Origin: JAPUDQ01 sp964573015
Lineage (GTDB): Bacteria; Patescibacteriota; Saccharimonadia; Saccharimonadales; Saccharimonadaceae
Length of the DNA stretch: 64,000 bases
NCBI GenBank assembly: GCA_964573015.1
Contig: CAZNHZ010000001.1
Span: forward strand, 124,001 to 188,000
Direction of reading: 5' to 3'
Positions 1 through 9,296 of the stretch are shown here, in pieces. Numbering within the stretch: position 1 is the stretch's first letter; every line of letters begins with the position of its first letter. The position numbers and the translations under genes are program-made. The notes beneath the pieces were generated by a model that saw nothing but the letters and a program-made list of their open reading frames with translations, was not told the DNA's origin and searched no databases.

Positions 1-1
1 C

Positions 2-1957
2 AAAAAAGTGCTCAGCCGAATTTTTGATAAATACGGTCAGGAGCGCACTGCGCAAACGGCCGACGACATCAAAGACCTGGCACTAAGGTATGCTACCGAA
101 GGCGCGGTCTCGACTGGTATGAATGATTACTTCGATGTGCCGGAGATCGACGCCGAGATTATTCCGGCTGGTGACAAGCGTACTGCCCAAATTTCTGACC
201 AATATGAGCAGGGTCTCATCACCGACGAGGAGCGTTACAGCTTGACAGTTGAAACCTGGCGCAATATCGACAAAGAAATCATCAAAGTTCTCAACGAAAA
301 AATTATCCATGAGGACACGTCGATTGCAGTCATGGTCGATAGTGGGGCGCGTGGTGATATCGGTAACGTCAAAATGGCGGCTGCCAACCTGGGTGTGGTT
401 GTCGACGCAACCGGCCGAGAGATCGAGCTGCCGATTCGTCACAGTTTCAAGGATGGCTTGTCACCGCTTGAGGCCTTTGTCTATACCCGAGGCACCCGCA
501 AAGGTCTGATCGATACGGCGCTCAAGACTGCTGACTCTGGCTACCTGACGCGCCGTCTCGTCGATGTATCGCAAGATATCTTTACGGTCGAGGATGAGCG
601 CGATGACGACGAAGGTTTCCGTATTTATCGCAACGAGACCGATATCACCGGCATAGATTTTGGCGATCGTCTGTACGGCCGCTATGCTGCTGAGGATATC
701 AAGGGTCATATCGAACGGGCCGATCTGATTACCCGTGAGATAGCCGATGCGATTCAGGCAGATGACAAAATTGACTCAGTGGCTATCATGAGTATTTTGA
801 CTAGCAAAACCCTGCGCGGTGTGCCGCAGCGCAGTTATGGTATCGACATGGCGACCGGCGAGAAAGTTGCCGTTGCTCAGCCGGTCGGCGTCATCGCTGC
901 TCAGTCAGTCGGTGAGCCTGGTACGCAGCTCACGCTACGTACTTTCCATGCCGGTGGTGTGGCCGGTGATGATATCACCCAAGGTCTGCCGCGTGTCGAT
1001 GAGTTGTTTGAGGCTCGCACACCCAAGGGTGAGGCGTTTATATCGGAAATCGCCGGTTCGGTAAAAGTTTGGGAAGAAGCCGACAAATATATCGTGCAGA
1101 TTACTCCGACAAAAGGCAAAACAGAGAGTATTAAGCTTGATGGTCAGATTGTCCGAGTTAAGTCCGGTACTGATGTTGTTGCCGGCGATGTTCTCGCTAG
1201 TAATGATGACGAGTCATTGCCGATAATCGCGCCATTTGATGGCCGAGTCGAGGTAACCGAGGGCGAATTGATTGTTACTAGCAGCGCCGAGGCACCGGTT
1301 AAGTATGAAATTCCATCGCAGCGCCAGCTGACGATTGCCGACGGCGACACTGTCGAGGCCGGAGATAGACTAACCAACGGTTCGATCAACCTGCACCAGC
1401 TGATGCGGCTTAAGGGTATCGAAGCTACTCAGCGTTACATGATCAATGAAGTCTTGCGTATTTACGCAGCTCAGGGTCAAAACATCGCTGATAAGCACCT
1501 TGAGATCATTGTTCGCCAGATGTTTAGCCGTGTTCAGATAGAAGAGCCGGGTGATAGCTTGTTTGTGACTGGCGACATCATCAGCAAAGCTGCCGTTGTC
1601 GAGGAAAACAAACGCCTGACCGACGAGGGCAAGCAGCCGGCGCAGTACACGCAGCTGCTACTTGGTATCACCAAAGTCTCGATTTGGTCAGATAGCTTCT
1701 TGTCAGCCGCCAGTTTCCAGGACACGACTCGTGTGCTGATCAACGCCGCCGTGACCGGTCGCGTCGATCGTCTTTACGGTCTCAAAGAAAACGTCATCAT
1801 CGGTCGCAAGATTCCGGTCGGAACCGGTGCGGTTACCGAAGAGGAAGAGGTGTCTGCTGACAGCGATCAGGCTTATGATGAAGAATTCACAGCACCTCAA
1901 CCTGAGGTAACTACTACGGCAGAGGAAGCTGAAGAAACAGCGCAAGCCGAAGCCTAA
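2..1957 (+). CDS. rpoC: RNA polymerase beta' subunit, C-terminal part (5' truncated by window edge)
   Basis: This is the C-terminal ~650 residues of the DNA-directed RNA polymerase beta' subunit. The frame is open from the window edge, so the GTG at 8 is not a start. The conserved block GVIAAQSVGEPGTQLTLRTF near nucleotides 880-950, followed by a GLPRVDELFEAR stretch, is diagnostic for beta' next to the trigger-loop region. The last ~45 residues are an acidic Glu/Ala/Thr-rich tail beyond the conserved fold. A strong terminator follows at 2008-2034, so this is the end of an operon, presumably rpoB-rpoC. Confidence 0.97.
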   Translation, partial: KKVLSRIFDKYGQERTAQTADDIKDLALRYATEGAVSTGMNDYFDVPEIDAEIIPAGDKRTAQISDQYEQGLITDEERYSLTVETWRNIDKEIIKVLNEKIIHEDTSIAVMVDSGARGDIGNVKMAAANLGVVVDATGREIELPIRHSFKDGLSPLEAFVYTRGTRKGLIDTALKTADSGYLTRRLVDVSQDIFTVEDERDDDEGFRIYRNETDITGIDFGDRLYGRYAAEDIKGHIERADLITREIADAIQADDKIDSVAIMSILTSKTLRGVPQRSYGIDMATGEKVAVAQPVGVIAAQSVGEPGTQLTLRTFHAGGVAGDDITQGLPRVDELFEARTPKGEAFISEIAGSVKVWEEADKYIVQITPTKGKTESIKLDGQIVRVKSGTDVVAGDVLASNDDESLPIIAPFDGRVEVTEGELIVTSSAEAPVKYEIPSQRQLTIADGDTVEAGDRLTNGSINLHQLMRLKGIEATQRYMINEVLRIYAAQGQNIADKHLEIIVRQMFSRVQIEEPGDSLFVTGDIISKAAVVEENKRLTDEGKQPAQYTQLLLGITKVSIWSDSFLSAASFQDTTRVLINAAVTGRVDRLYGLKENVIIGRKIPVGTGAVTEEEEVSADSDQAYDEEFTAPQPEVTTTAEEAEETAQAEA

Positions 1958-2007
1958 GCAGATAGAGAGGCCACGCTTTCTTAATTGAGCATCTGTTAAG
2001 CAAAGCT

Positions 2008-2034
2008 AAAACACCGCCAGTTAGGCGGTGTTTT
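2008..2034. terminator. Rho-independent terminator after rpoC
   Basis: An 11-bp stem (2008-2018 with 2024-2034) has a 5-nt loop. The A-rich and T-rich flanks make it work in both directions. Confidence 0.9.
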
Positions 2035-2130
2035 AGTGTGCGGTCCTAATTAAATAATCAAAACTATACAATTTCACCTCAGTAAAAGGATGAACCTTTT
2101 TCATTCATGAAACGCATATCATACAATGCG

Positions 2131-2160
2131 AAACCCCGCCCCCATGACGGGAGCGGGGCT
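2131..2160 (-). terminator. GC-rich hairpin ending the small gene at 2180-2365
   Basis: On the minus strand a CCCCGC/GCGGGG stem lies just past the stop codon of the 61-residue gene and ends in GTTTC. The same edge (GAAAC then CCCGC on the plus strand) recurs at 8246, 35961 and 37981, always at the end of a short orphan ORF. Confidence 0.75.
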
Positions 2161-2179
2161 CAACCGTGTAGGAACGGGG

Positions 2180-2365
2180 TCAGTCAGGGGTGGTGGCGCG
2201 ATAGATCTCGGCTGGGCTCTTGAATCGCCGCATCACAATCATGGTTTGTCCGATGGGAACGTAGTCGAGGACGTACTGGCGGCAAGTAGGCTCGTCACCA
2301 ACGTCAAGGAGTCGAACCACTTTTCCCGTTTGGTTGTTGATCAAAAAAACGGCGTGCGTGATCAT
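2180..2365 (-). CDS. small orphan protein, 61 aa
   Basis: I do not recognise a family. The product is 61 residues, soluble, begins MITHAVFLINNQTGKVVRL and ends in a basic/aromatic segment. It looks real because it has a Shine-Dalgarno (AGAGGT) about six bases before the ATG, a promoter (2405-2432) and a terminator (2131-2160). It sits alone between rpoC and the str operon, reading against both. It shares its layout (own promoter, short ORF, GC-rich hairpin) with several other orphan genes in the window. The 58-residue ORF at 25922 shows a faint N-terminal resemblance, which may be chance. Confidence 0.65.
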   Translation of the reverse strand: MITHAVFLINNQTGKVVRLLDVGDEPTCRQYVLDYVPIGQTMIVMRRFKSPAEIYRATTPD

Positions 2366-2404
2366 AGCTGACCTCTCTATGAGAATGTGCCTCTGACAGG
2401 TTAT

Positions 2405-2432
2405 ACTATAAATTATACAAGCAATTTGTCAA
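2405..2432 (-). promoter_or_regulatory. sigma70-type promoter for the 61-aa gene
   Basis: On the minus strand TTGACA (2427-2432) is separated by 16 bp from TATAGT (2405-2410). It lies back to back with the str operon promoter. Confidence 0.65.
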
Positions 2433-2442
2433 GTATAAACAA

Positions 2443-2471
2443 TAGACACGCATAGGCAAATATGATACAAT
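2443..2471 (+). promoter_or_regulatory. promoter of the str operon
   Basis: TAGACA (2443-2448) and TACAAT (2466-2471) are separated by 17 bp. This is the only good sigma70-type pair I see upstream of rpsL. Confidence 0.65.
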
Positions 2472-2795
2472 CAAGAACGAGTTTCCTCTCAGAAAGTTTT
2501 GGAAAAACGTGTACACTTTTCAAAGCCAACGAGACGTGTGAGCGGGTTTGCTGCCTGGCTCACGCAAGACGAGGTTGAGACGCTTTAGCAACGTTTTACC
2601 TTCGGGGATCATAGAATCCATCACGATATCTAACTATCGTAATTATCACTGTAAAGGATGATTGCATCGTGGATGCAGATCGTCTGTTGTCTCGAGTACG
2701 CGGCCGTCGGCTGTATGAATGGTACCGCCCAGGAGCGCACGGAGAGAAACGGACGATCTGCGCCGCGAGGTGATTATCCGCACATAAGGAGCAAA
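2472..2795 (+). promoter_or_regulatory. long 5' leader of rpsL
   Basis: About 320 nt separate the promoter from the rpsL start with no convincing gene. An upstream in-frame ATG exists at 2658, but the translation before 2796 is unlike S12 and has no ribosome site. The leader contains short inverted repeats, for example TGCATC/GATGCA around 2662-2677, and ends in the Shine-Dalgarno TAAGGAG. A leader this long before a ribosomal operon could host feedback regulation; that role is inference. Confidence 0.5.
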
Positions 2796-3209
2796 ATGCC
2801 TACAATTAATCAGCTAGTCCGCAAGCCGCGCAAGACTGCTGCCAAGAAGAGCAAATCACCTCATCTTGGCCGTATTCACAATGCGCTCAAGACTCGTTAC
2901 TACGACCAGGATGCCCCGCTCAAGCGTGGTGTCTGTATCCGTGTTACCACCAAGACACCAAAGAAACCAAACTCAGCCCTGCGTAAAGTTGCTCGTGTCC
3001 GCCTGACCAACCACCAGGAAGTCTGGGCCTACATTGGCGGAGAAGGCCACAACTTGCAGGAGCACGCTGTCGTGCTGGTGCGCGGTGGTCGCGTGCCTGA
3101 TCTGCCGGGTGTACGCTACCATATCGTTCGTGGCGCGCTCGATCTCCAAGGTGTCGCAAAGCGCAAGCAGGGCCGTAGCAAATACGGCGCCAAAAAGGAG
3201 AGTAAATAA
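2796..3209 (+). CDS. rpsL: 30S ribosomal protein S12 (uS12)
   Basis: S12 is a decoding-centre protein of the small subunit. The start at 2796 is preceded by AAGGAG and gives the expected [14 protein letters not shown]-terminus and 137 residues. The signatures [11 protein letters not shown] and [12 protein letters not shown] are present. The classical streptomycin-interaction lysine in the GGRVKDLPG loop is proline here (residue 101, codon 3096-3098); the other one, in TPKKPNS, is kept. It is the first gene of rpsL-rpsG-fusA. Confidence 0.97.
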   Translation: MPTINQLVRKPRKTAAKKSKSPHLGRIHNALKTRYYDQDAPLKRGVCIRVTTKTPKKPNSALRKVARVRLTNHQEVWAYIGGEGHNLQEHAVVLVRGGRVPDLPGVRYHIVRGALDLQGVAKRKQGRSKYGAKKESK

Positions 3210-3211
3210 TC

Positions 3212-3691
3212 ATGCCTCGTAAAGTTACCAAGAAACTTCAGCGCAAGTTAAACCCTGACCGCAAATACCAGTCAGTTCTCGTGCAGCGCCTGATCAACAA
3301 ATCAATGCTCGATGGCAAAAAACACGTTGCCGAAAACGCCGTATATGGCGCACTCGAGATCGCAGCCAAGAAGCTCAAGAGCGAGGAACCGCTCGAAGTC
3401 TTCGAAAAAGCCTTTAAAAACATCCAGCCGAACTTTGAGGTCAAGAGTCGTCGTGTCGGTGGTGCCAACTACCAGATTCCATTTCCGATTCAGGGTCATC
3501 GCCAGCAGCACTATGCATTTATGTGGCTGGTCCAATCAGCTCGCGCCCGCAAAGGTATGCCATACGAACAGCGTCTGGCTGCCGAAATCGTCGATGCATA
3601 CAATGAAGCAGGAGCTGCGTTCAAGAAAAAAGAAGACACTCACCGTATGGCTGAGGCTAACCGCGCATTTGCGCATTTTGCTAGGGGGTAG
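3212..3691 (+). CDS. rpsG: 30S ribosomal protein S7 (uS7)
   Basis: S7 is the primary assembly protein of the 30S head. It has 159 residues, close to the usual 156, and begins MPRKVTKKLQRKL. It starts 2 nt after the rpsL stop, with the ribosome site (AGGAGAG) inside the rpsL end, so translation is probably coupled. Confidence 0.96.
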   Translation: MPRKVTKKLQRKLNPDRKYQSVLVQRLINKSMLDGKKHVAENAVYGALEIAAKKLKSEEPLEVFEKAFKNIQPNFEVKSRRVGGANYQIPFPIQGHRQQHYAFMWLVQSARARKGMPYEQRLAAEIVDAYNEAGAAFKKKEDTHRMAEANRAFAHFARG

Positions 3692-3694
3692 GGC

Positions 3695-5788
3695 ATGGCA
3701 ACACAAGATATTCCGTTGAACCGTTATCGAAACGTCGGTATTATCGCACACATTGATGCGGGTAAGACAACGACGACCGAGGGTATCCTCTATCGTACCG
3801 GTATCAACCACAAGATTGGTACGGTTCGCGGTGACGATGGCGGCGCGACTACCGACTGGATGGAGCAGGAAAAAGAGCGCGGTATCACGATTACCTCAGC
3901 TGCTGTCACCTGTTTTTGGAAAGATCACAAGATCAATATCATCGACACACCAGGTCACATCGACTTTACCGCTGAAGTGGAGCGTTCACTGCGTGTGCTC
4001 GACGGTGCAGTCACGGTATTTGACGGCAAGATGGGTGTTGAGGCTCAGTCCGAAACCGTCTGGCGTCAGGCAAACAAATACGGTGTGCCGCGTATCTGTT
4101 TCGTAAACAAAATCAATCAAACCGGTGGTGATTTTTGGAAGTCACTCGAGAGCATCCACAATCGTCTCAGCAAAAATGCCTTTCCGATTCATATCCCGAT
4201 TGGCTTTGAAAAGACGATCAATGGTGTCGTCGATCTGATCGACATGAAAGCCTACACCTACACCGATTTTCACGATCATGAGCTAGTACAGGGCGAAATT
4301 CCAGCCGATATGCTCGAGAAGTGTAAAAACGCTCGCAGCCTTTTGGTCGAAAATGCCGTCGAAGCAGATGACGATCTGATGATGAAGTTCCTCGAAGAGG
4401 GCGAAGACGCTATCTCTGTTGATGAGCTTAAGTCAGCTCTGCGCAAGCGAGTCCTGGCTGGTGATTTCTTCCTGGTGACGGGTGGTGATGGCCGCGGTGT
4501 CATCGTCGAGAAAGTCCTCGACCTCATCGCTGACTACTTGCCGAGCCCGTTGGATGTCGATGCCATCTGGGGTACTAACCCCAAAACCGGCGAGGAGGTT
4601 TCTCGAAAGCCTGACGACAAAGAGCCGATGGCCGCGCTGGCATTTAAGATCGCGACTGATCCATTTGTCGGACGATTGATTTTCGTTCGTGTCTATTCTG
4701 GTGTGCTCACAGCCGGCAGCTACGTACTCAATACAACGACCGGCGAAAAAGAACGTGTCGGCCGTATCGTGCGTATGCACGCTGACAAGCGTGAAGATAT
4801 CGATAAGATTGCCGCTGGCGATATCGCCGCAGTCGTCGGTCTCAAAACGACCTTTACTGGTCACACGCTCGCCGATGTCGCTCATCCGATTGCGCTGGAG
4901 AGCATCACATTTCCTGATCCGCCGGTCTCGATCGCGGTTGAACCAAAATCAAAAGCCGACCAGGAAAAGATGGGTATTGCCTTGCAGCGACTGGCCGAAG
5001 AAGACCCGACGTTTCGTATCCATACTGATGAAGAGACCGGTCAAACCATCATGTCCGGTATGGGTGAGCTGCACCTCGACATCCTGATCGATCGTATGAA
5101 GCGCGAGTTCAAGGTCGAGGCAAATGTCGGTGAGCCGCAAGTTGCCTTCCGTGAGACAATTCGTGGCATGGCCGAAGCTCAGGGCAAGCATGCCAAGCAG
5201 TCCGGCGGTCGCGGTCAGTACGGTGACGTCTGGGTGCGATTTGAGCCGACCGAAAGCGGCGAAGGCTTTGAGTTCGTCGATGAGATCAAAGGCGGTGTTG
5301 TTCCGAGCGAATACCGTCCGGCGGTTAAAAAAGGTATCGAAGACACACTCAGCAATGGTGTTGTCGCTGGCTACCCGATGATTGGCGTCAAAGCAACGCT
5401 TTATGATGGCAGCTACCACGATGTTGACTCGAGCGAGCTCGCATTTAACCTCGCCGGTGTTTTGTCTGTCAAAGAAGGCATCCCGAAAGCGCGTCCGGTC
5501 TTGCTTGAGCCAGTTATGCGTGTCGAGGTCACGACCCCTGAGGAATTCATGGGTGACGTGATCGGCGACCTCAACTCTCGCCGCGGCCGTATCGAGGCTA
5601 TGGAAGACCTGATGGCAGGCGCCAAGCTGGTCAAGGCATTTGTGCCGCTCAGCAACATGTTTGGCTACACTGGTGATATCCGCAGTATGAGTCAAGGCCG
5701 TGCCGCCAGCACGATGGAGCTTGCGCAGTACGAGGAAGTACCACCAAACGTTGCCACCGAGATCATCGAAAAACGCAACAAGAAATAG
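3695..5788 (+). CDS. fusA: elongation factor G
   Basis: EF-G is the translocation GTPase. The 697 residues match the family length and domain order. The GTPase motifs are G1 AHIDAGKT (18-25), G3 DTPGH (84-88) and G4. G4 reads NKIN (138-141) instead of the near-universal NKxD, with Asn codon AAT at 4115-4117. The conserved domain IV-V sequences [11 protein letters not shown] and [13 protein letters not shown] are intact, which argues against a dead copy. It starts 3 nt after rpsG and is followed by a terminator, so tuf is transcribed separately. Confidence 0.97.
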   Translation: MATQDIPLNRYRNVGIIAHIDAGKTTTTEGILYRTGINHKIGTVRGDDGGATTDWMEQEKERGITITSAAVTCFWKDHKINIIDTPGHIDFTAEVERSLRVLDGAVTVFDGKMGVEAQSETVWRQANKYGVPRICFVNKINQTGGDFWKSLESIHNRLSKNAFPIHIPIGFEKTINGVVDLIDMKAYTYTDFHDHELVQGEIPADMLEKCKNARSLLVENAVEADDDLMMKFLEEGEDAISVDELKSALRKRVLAGDFFLVTGGDGRGVIVEKVLDLIADYLPSPLDVDAIWGTNPKTGEEVSRKPDDKEPMAALAFKIATDPFVGRLIFVRVYSGVLTAGSYVLNTTTGEKERVGRIVRMHADKREDIDKIAAGDIAAVVGLKTTFTGHTLADVAHPIALESITFPDPPVSIAVEPKSKADQEKMGIALQRLAEEDPTFRIHTDEETGQTIMSGMGELHLDILIDRMKREFKVEANVGEPQVAFRETIRGMAEAQGKHAKQSGGRGQYGDVWVRFEPTESGEGFEFVDEIKGGVVPSEYRPAVKKGIEDTLSNGVVAGYPMIGVKATLYDGSYHDVDSSELAFNLAGVLSVKEGIPKARPVLLEPVMRVEVTTPEEFMGDVIGDLNSRRGRIEAMEDLMAGAKLVKAFVPLSNMFGYTGDIRSMSQGRAASTMELAQYEEVPPNVATEIIEKRNKK

Positions 5789-5813
5789 TCGCAGGTTTGT
5801 TGACGCCCTAAGA

Positions 5814-5840
5814 CTGTTCCGCTTCAGCGGAACAGTTTTT
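5814..5840 (+). terminator. terminator of the str operon
   Basis: A perfect 9-bp stem (5814-5822 with 5827-5835) with loop TTCA is followed by five T. Confidence 0.92.
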
Positions 5841-5870
5841 AGGTACCATCGTCAAACAACGACGCACGCT

Positions 5871-6440
5871 TTAGCGCAGGGAACGAAATATAAATAACGA
5901 TTCTTCGGTAATCTTGGGGTCAAGAGCGGTGAGCTCAGGTTTGCACTGTTTCGGCTCTGAAATTACCGGACCGACTTCGTAGACGTATTCGACATTTTGG
6001 GCGACCCGACGCTCGGGGATATTGTAGTAGCCATCCTCGTTGTTGTAGAAGTTAAATGTCATTGTTTTGCATCCTTTGCCGGTCATGACGATAAATTCGC
6101 GGCCATTGAGTTTTTGGGGTTTTAGAGTTATCTTGGCTTGATTGTAGAGGTCTTTATGCGTATAAAACACTAACGAGGTGCCAAAAATCGGATAGGAGAT
6201 AACGCTAGGGTCATGCATGTAGGCGGGGTCTTCGGACGTGACTTGGTTGGTGTCGGTGCCGACAGGGTCGGAAGTATCGACATCATCGTCGTAGATTACG
6301 ACATCTTTGGGATTATTTGTCTTGGCTTTGTCTTCTGGGGTATTTTTGGGGCTGACCATAATTGCGATGATGATAAAACTGGCCGTCAAGATAACAGTGC
6401 CGCCAACTATCGATAGAAAGATCAAAAGCTTTTTGTTCAT
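5871..6440 (-). CDS. membrane-anchored hypothetical protein, 189 aa
   Basis: No family is recognised. One hydrophobic helix (about residues 4-28) follows MNKK, so the protein is probably anchored with its body outside the membrane. An acidic, low-complexity linker (about 33-75) precedes a likely beta-rich domain with two Cys (in GKGCKT and PKQCKP) that could form a disulfide outside. It is a single gene transcribed against fusA and tuf. No strong ribosome site precedes the ATG. Confidence 0.75.
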   Translation of the reverse strand: MNKKLLIFLSIVGGTVILTASFIIIAIMVSPKNTPEDKAKTNNPKDVVIYDDDVDTSDPVGTDTNQVTSEDPAYMHDPSVISYPIFGTSLVFYTHKDLYNQAKITLKPQKLNGREFIVMTGKGCKTMTFNFYNNEDGYYNIPERRVAQNVEYVYEVGPVISEPKQCKPELTALDPKITEESLFIFRSLR

Positions 6441-6502
6441 GGTTACTTATGTGGCATTTTATCATTTCTTGTGGTGTTAGGCAATTTGTCATTGCAGCGG
6501 TC

Positions 6503-6531
6503 TTTACAAGAGGCCGATGAGTCTTTATAAT
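6503..6531 (+). promoter_or_regulatory. promoter of tuf
   Basis: TTTACA (6503-6508), a 17-bp spacer and a perfect TATAAT (6526-6531) form the strongest promoter in this part of the window, as expected for tuf. Confidence 0.85.
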
Positions 6532-6543
6532 TACTCTTATGCG

Positions 6544-6587
6544 CGCGACGCTTCTTTTTTGAGCGATCAACGAAGCAACGCGTCGCG
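6544..6587 (+). promoter_or_regulatory. stem-loop in the tuf 5' UTR
   Basis: An 8-bp GC-rich stem (6544-6551 with 6580-6587) encloses a second possible pairing GCTTC/GAAGC (6550-6554 with 6572-6576). It starts close to the expected transcription start and ends about 20 nt before the AAGGAG of tuf. It could protect the 5' end of the mRNA or regulate it; that is inference. Confidence 0.55.
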
Positions 6588-6621
6588 ATATTAACTAACT
6601 ACTTAAGGAGAAAATCTACAT

Positions 6622-7806
6622 ATGGCAGATTTTGACCGAAGCAAGCCTCACGTCAACGTCGGTACCATGGGTCACGTCGACCACGGTAAAACAACTTTGA
6701 CAGCAGCCATTACTGCTGTGCTTGCCAAAAAACTTCCAAGCGACGTCAATAAACCAATTGCATACGACCAGATCGACAATGCTCCAGAGGAAAAGGCCCG
6801 CGGTATCACCATCGCTACCTCTCACCAGGAGTACGAGAGCGAGAAGCGTCACTATGCGCACGTTGATATGCCAGGTCACGCTGACTACGTCAAAAACATG
6901 ATCACCGGTGCCGCTCAGGTTGACGGTGCGATTCTCGTTGTCTCAGCTGCTGACGGCCCGATGCCTCAGACTCGTGAGCACGTGCTGCTGGCTCGTCAGG
7001 TCGGTGTGCCAAAGATCGTTGTCTTTCTAAACAAGATGGACATGGCTGACGAAGAGCTGGTTGAGCTCGTCGAGATGGATGTTCGCGAACTTCTTACCAA
7101 GAACGGTTTTGACGGTGACAACGCTCCGATCATCAAGGGCTCTGCTCTCAAAGCCCTCGACGGTGACGCCAAATACGAAGACGCTATCATGGAGCTCGTC
7201 AAAGCTATGGACGAGTACATCGAGGAGCCAAAGCGTGATCTCGACAAGACGTTTTTGATGCCAATCGAAGATGTCTTTTCGATCAAAGGCCGCGGTACTG
7301 TCGCCACCGGCCGTATCGAGCAAGGGGTTGTCAAGCTAAACGACGAAGTTGAGATTGTCGGTATCCGTGCCAGCCAAAAATCTGTTGTAACCGGTATCGA
7401 AGCTTTCAAGAAAAACCTTGACCAAGGTCAAGCCGGTGACAACGCTGGTCTGTTGCTGCGCGGTATTGAGCGCGACGACATCGAGCGCGGTCAGGTTATC
7501 GCCAAGCCGGGTTCAATCACTCCTCACACCGAATTTGACGCTGAGGTCTACGTATTGACCAAAGAAGAGGGTGGCCGACATACGCCATTCTTCAAAGGCT
7601 ACAAACCACAGTTCTACTTCCGAACAACGGACGTAACCGGTGAAGTTGAGCTGCCGGCAGATAAAGAGATGGTTATGCCTGGTGACACAGTCACTTTCAA
7701 GGTGAAACTGCTCGCACCTATCGCCATGGATGATGGTCTGCGCTTTGCTATCCGCGAAGGCGGCCGCACGGTTGGTGCCGGAGTGGTAACTAAAATTACC
7801 AAATAA
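6622..7806 (+). CDS. tuf: elongation factor Tu
   Basis: EF-Tu delivers aminoacyl-tRNA to the ribosome. The 394 residues are full length, with [16 protein letters not shown] (Met where Cys is usual) and a normal NKMD guanine-specificity motif. AAGGAG lies 9-14 nt before the ATG. It is a single-gene transcription unit with its own promoter and terminator. The intact NKMD contrasts with the NKIN of EF-G in the same window. Confidence 0.98.
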   Translation: MADFDRSKPHVNVGTMGHVDHGKTTLTAAITAVLAKKLPSDVNKPIAYDQIDNAPEEKARGITIATSHQEYESEKRHYAHVDMPGHADYVKNMITGAAQVDGAILVVSAADGPMPQTREHVLLARQVGVPKIVVFLNKMDMADEELVELVEMDVRELLTKNGFDGDNAPIIKGSALKALDGDAKYEDAIMELVKAMDEYIEEPKRDLDKTFLMPIEDVFSIKGRGTVATGRIEQGVVKLNDEVEIVGIRASQKSVVTGIEAFKKNLDQGQAGDNAGLLLRGIERDDIERGQVIAKPGSITPHTEFDAEVYVLTKEEGGRHTPFFKGYKPQFYFRTTDVTGEVELPADKEMVMPGDTVTFKVKLLAPIAMDDGLRFAIREGGRTVGAGVVTKITK

Positions 7807-7825
7807 ATTGTCGCTAAAACGACTA

Positions 7826-7856
7826 AAAATCCCCCTTGCCTTGCGAGGGGGATTTT
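7826..7856 (+). terminator. terminator of tuf
   Basis: A 10-bp stem AAAATCCCCC/GGGGGATTTT (7826-7835 with 7847-7856) can act in both directions and also faces the end of the 94-aa gene at 7877. Confidence 0.9.
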
Positions 7857-7876
7857 GTATGAGGTAAATCGGTTAG

Positions 7877-8161
7877 CTAACGGTTGTGCTTTTGGAGCAC
7901 CAGAGGGGCATCGCTGGCCTCGATTTGATCATACATGTCATTGAGCTGGACTTGCAGCGAGAGCACCCAGGCCGCCAGCGTAATAACCGCTACACCAATA
8001 ATTAGCCAGTAAATAGTCTGTTCGGTAAACCGAGCCTGCATAAACTCTGAGCTTTTTGCTTTGGTTGCGCGTGCCGAAACAGTGCGCTTAGTTACATGCT
8101 TTTTTGGTGTGGTTTTTCTGGTGGCGGGTTTTTTGGTGGGTTTCTTCTTGGTTGCGGGCAT
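7877..8161 (-). CDS. Lys-rich single-pass membrane protein, 94 aa
   Basis: No family is recognised. The first ~38 residues are strongly basic (repeated Lys/Thr/Pro), then comes one hydrophobic helix (about 50-70), then a short acidic tail. By the positive-inside rule the Lys-rich part should be cytoplasmic, where it could touch nucleic acid or membrane lipids; this is inference. AAAGGA precedes the ATG. It is a single gene converging on tuf. Confidence 0.75.
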   Translation of the reverse strand: MPATKKKPTKKPATRKTTPKKHVTKRTVSARATKAKSSEFMQARFTEQTIYWLIIGVAVITLAAWVLSLQVQLNDMYDQIEASDAPLVLQKHNR

Positions 8162-8245
8162 GTTATGTCCTTTGTTAGATAGTGCTTATGGTTAGCAGTA
8201 TGGCAAAACGGGTGACAAAAAGCAATATCACCTTGAAAATGCGAA

Positions 8246-8280
8246 ACCCCCGCCTAGCTCTCCGGAGAACTAGGCGGGGT
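8246..8280 (-). terminator. very long GC-rich hairpin after the 115-aa orphan gene
   Basis: Almost 17 bp pair (8246-8263 with 8264-8280) with essentially no loop. On the minus strand it ends in GTTTCGCATTTT. It shares its outer sequence with the hairpin at 2131. Confidence 0.8.
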
Positions 8281-8296
8281 CGCTTGTCTCGACGGG

Positions 8297-8644
8297 TTAC
8301 CAGGTGTGCGGGGGTGTTGATCCCAGTTGTGCTGATGCCTTATCGACAGCTGACGACGGCGGAATGTCCGAATCGAGCTCGGGTTCGAGAATGATCCAGA
8401 CCACGGCAGCATGACCGGGCGACCGATGGCTGCTGGCTCGCACGATCACATCCTGAGCGATCGGATAGTCGCGCAGTTCCTGCTTGAGGGCATCTTCAAA
8501 ATCTTTGAGGCCCAGTGGCAGGTCGCCTTTACCGGTCAGAATGCTGACTTTAGCGATTGTGACGCGGCTGTGCTGAAGGGCTTTCAGCGTCAGCACGATG
8601 TCCACTACTGTCTTTGCGACAAGCGGATTAACATCGATTGTCAT
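8297..8644 (-). CDS. small orphan protein, 115 aa
   Basis: No family is recognised. The start at 8644 (MTIDVNPLVAKTVVDIV) is chosen over the upstream GTG at 8656 because GGTGAT lies just before it. The product is an even mix of helix- and strand-forming residues with no membrane segment and a Ser/Pro-rich C-terminus. It is closed by the hairpin at 8246-8280. It stands alone between the 94-aa gene and rpsJ. Confidence 0.6.
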   Translation of the reverse strand: MTIDVNPLVAKTVVDIVLTLKALQHSRVTIAKVSILTGKGDLPLGLKDFEDALKQELRDYPIAQDVIVRASSHRSPGHAAVVWIILEPELDSDIPPSSAVDKASAQLGSTPPHTW

Positions 8645-8710
8645 ACGTATCACCACTTTCTGTAGGGAGCAAATATGGGATAAATATACTATATCATAAA
8701 TTATTATTTA

Positions 8711-8740
8711 TTGCACTTCGTTGATTTTGTATGGTATAAT
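8711..8740 (+). promoter_or_regulatory. promoter of rpsJ
   Basis: TTGCAC (8711-8716), an 18-bp spacer and TATAAT (8735-8740). Confidence 0.7.
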
Positions 8741-8821
8741 TTTGACCGTATAATTAATCATATTGAGAACTCGACCCAGCTAAATATAATAAGTTATGGT
8801 GTAGAGGTTACAATGTCGTAC

Positions 8822-8838
8822 GGTCCACGATACGGACC
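8822..8838 (+). promoter_or_regulatory. hairpin abutting the rpsJ ribosome site
   Basis: GGTCC (8822-8826) pairs with GGACC (8834-8838), directly followed by AGGAG (8839-8843). A similar hairpin abuts the rplC ribosome site at 14729-14748. Confidence 0.5.
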
Positions 8839-8850
8839 AGGAGTTTAGCT

Positions 8851-9177
8851 ATGGCAGATGCCAAAAAAGCCGAGGCGCCACGGATTCGGATTCGCCTCAA
8901 AGCCTATGATCATAAAGTGATCGATCAATCAGCAAAACAAATTATCGACACCGCAATCAGAACCGGTGCCAGCATTGCCGGCCCCGTACCGCTGCCGACT
9001 CGTCGCAGTACGTTTACGGTCGTGAAAAGTCCGCATGTTTATAAAAAAGGTGGTGAAGCCTTTGAGATGCGAGTACACAAGCGTCTGATCGATATCATCG
9101 GTGCAACCCCAAAAACCATCGACAGTTTACAGAATCTCAGCTTGCCGGCCGGTTGTGACGCCGAAATTCGCATGTAA
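8851..9177 (+). CDS. rpsJ: 30S ribosomal protein S10 (uS10)
   Basis: S10 belongs to the 30S head and, as NusE in other bacteria, also to antitermination complexes. It has 108 residues, with the conserved [20 protein letters not shown] loop. The AGGAG ribosome site is 8-12 nt before the ATG. Normally it leads the S10 operon directly before rplC; here it is a monocistronic unit with its own promoter and terminator, 5.6 kb upstream of rplC. Confidence 0.97.
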   Translation: MADAKKAEAPRIRIRLKAYDHKVIDQSAKQIIDTAIRTGASIAGPVPLPTRRSTFTVVKSPHVYKKGGEAFEMRVHKRLIDIIGATPKTIDSLQNLSLPAGCDAEIRM

Positions 9178-9194
9178 TTTTGCCTTGCGGCAAC

Positions 9195-9218
9195 AATACC
9201 CGGCCAGCACCGGGTATT
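9195..9218 (+). terminator. terminator of rpsJ
   Basis: A 9-bp stem AATACCCGG/CCGGGTATT (9195-9203 with 9210-9218) is followed by T residues. Confidence 0.88.
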
Positions 9219-9296
9219 TTGTTATCTAGATTACATATCGCCCGGCAAAGCGATGTATAATAGGTAGAGAATAGCAATAACCGGAGGATAATCCCA

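Noticed and set aside
2658..2795. N-terminal extension of S12 from the ATG at 2658
   Set aside because: The extra 46 residues are unlike S12, and the strong ribosome site is directly before 2796.
4949..5695. 248-codon frame antisense to fusA
   Set aside because: It shadows conserved EF-G codons, has no ribosome site and no protein-like features of its own.
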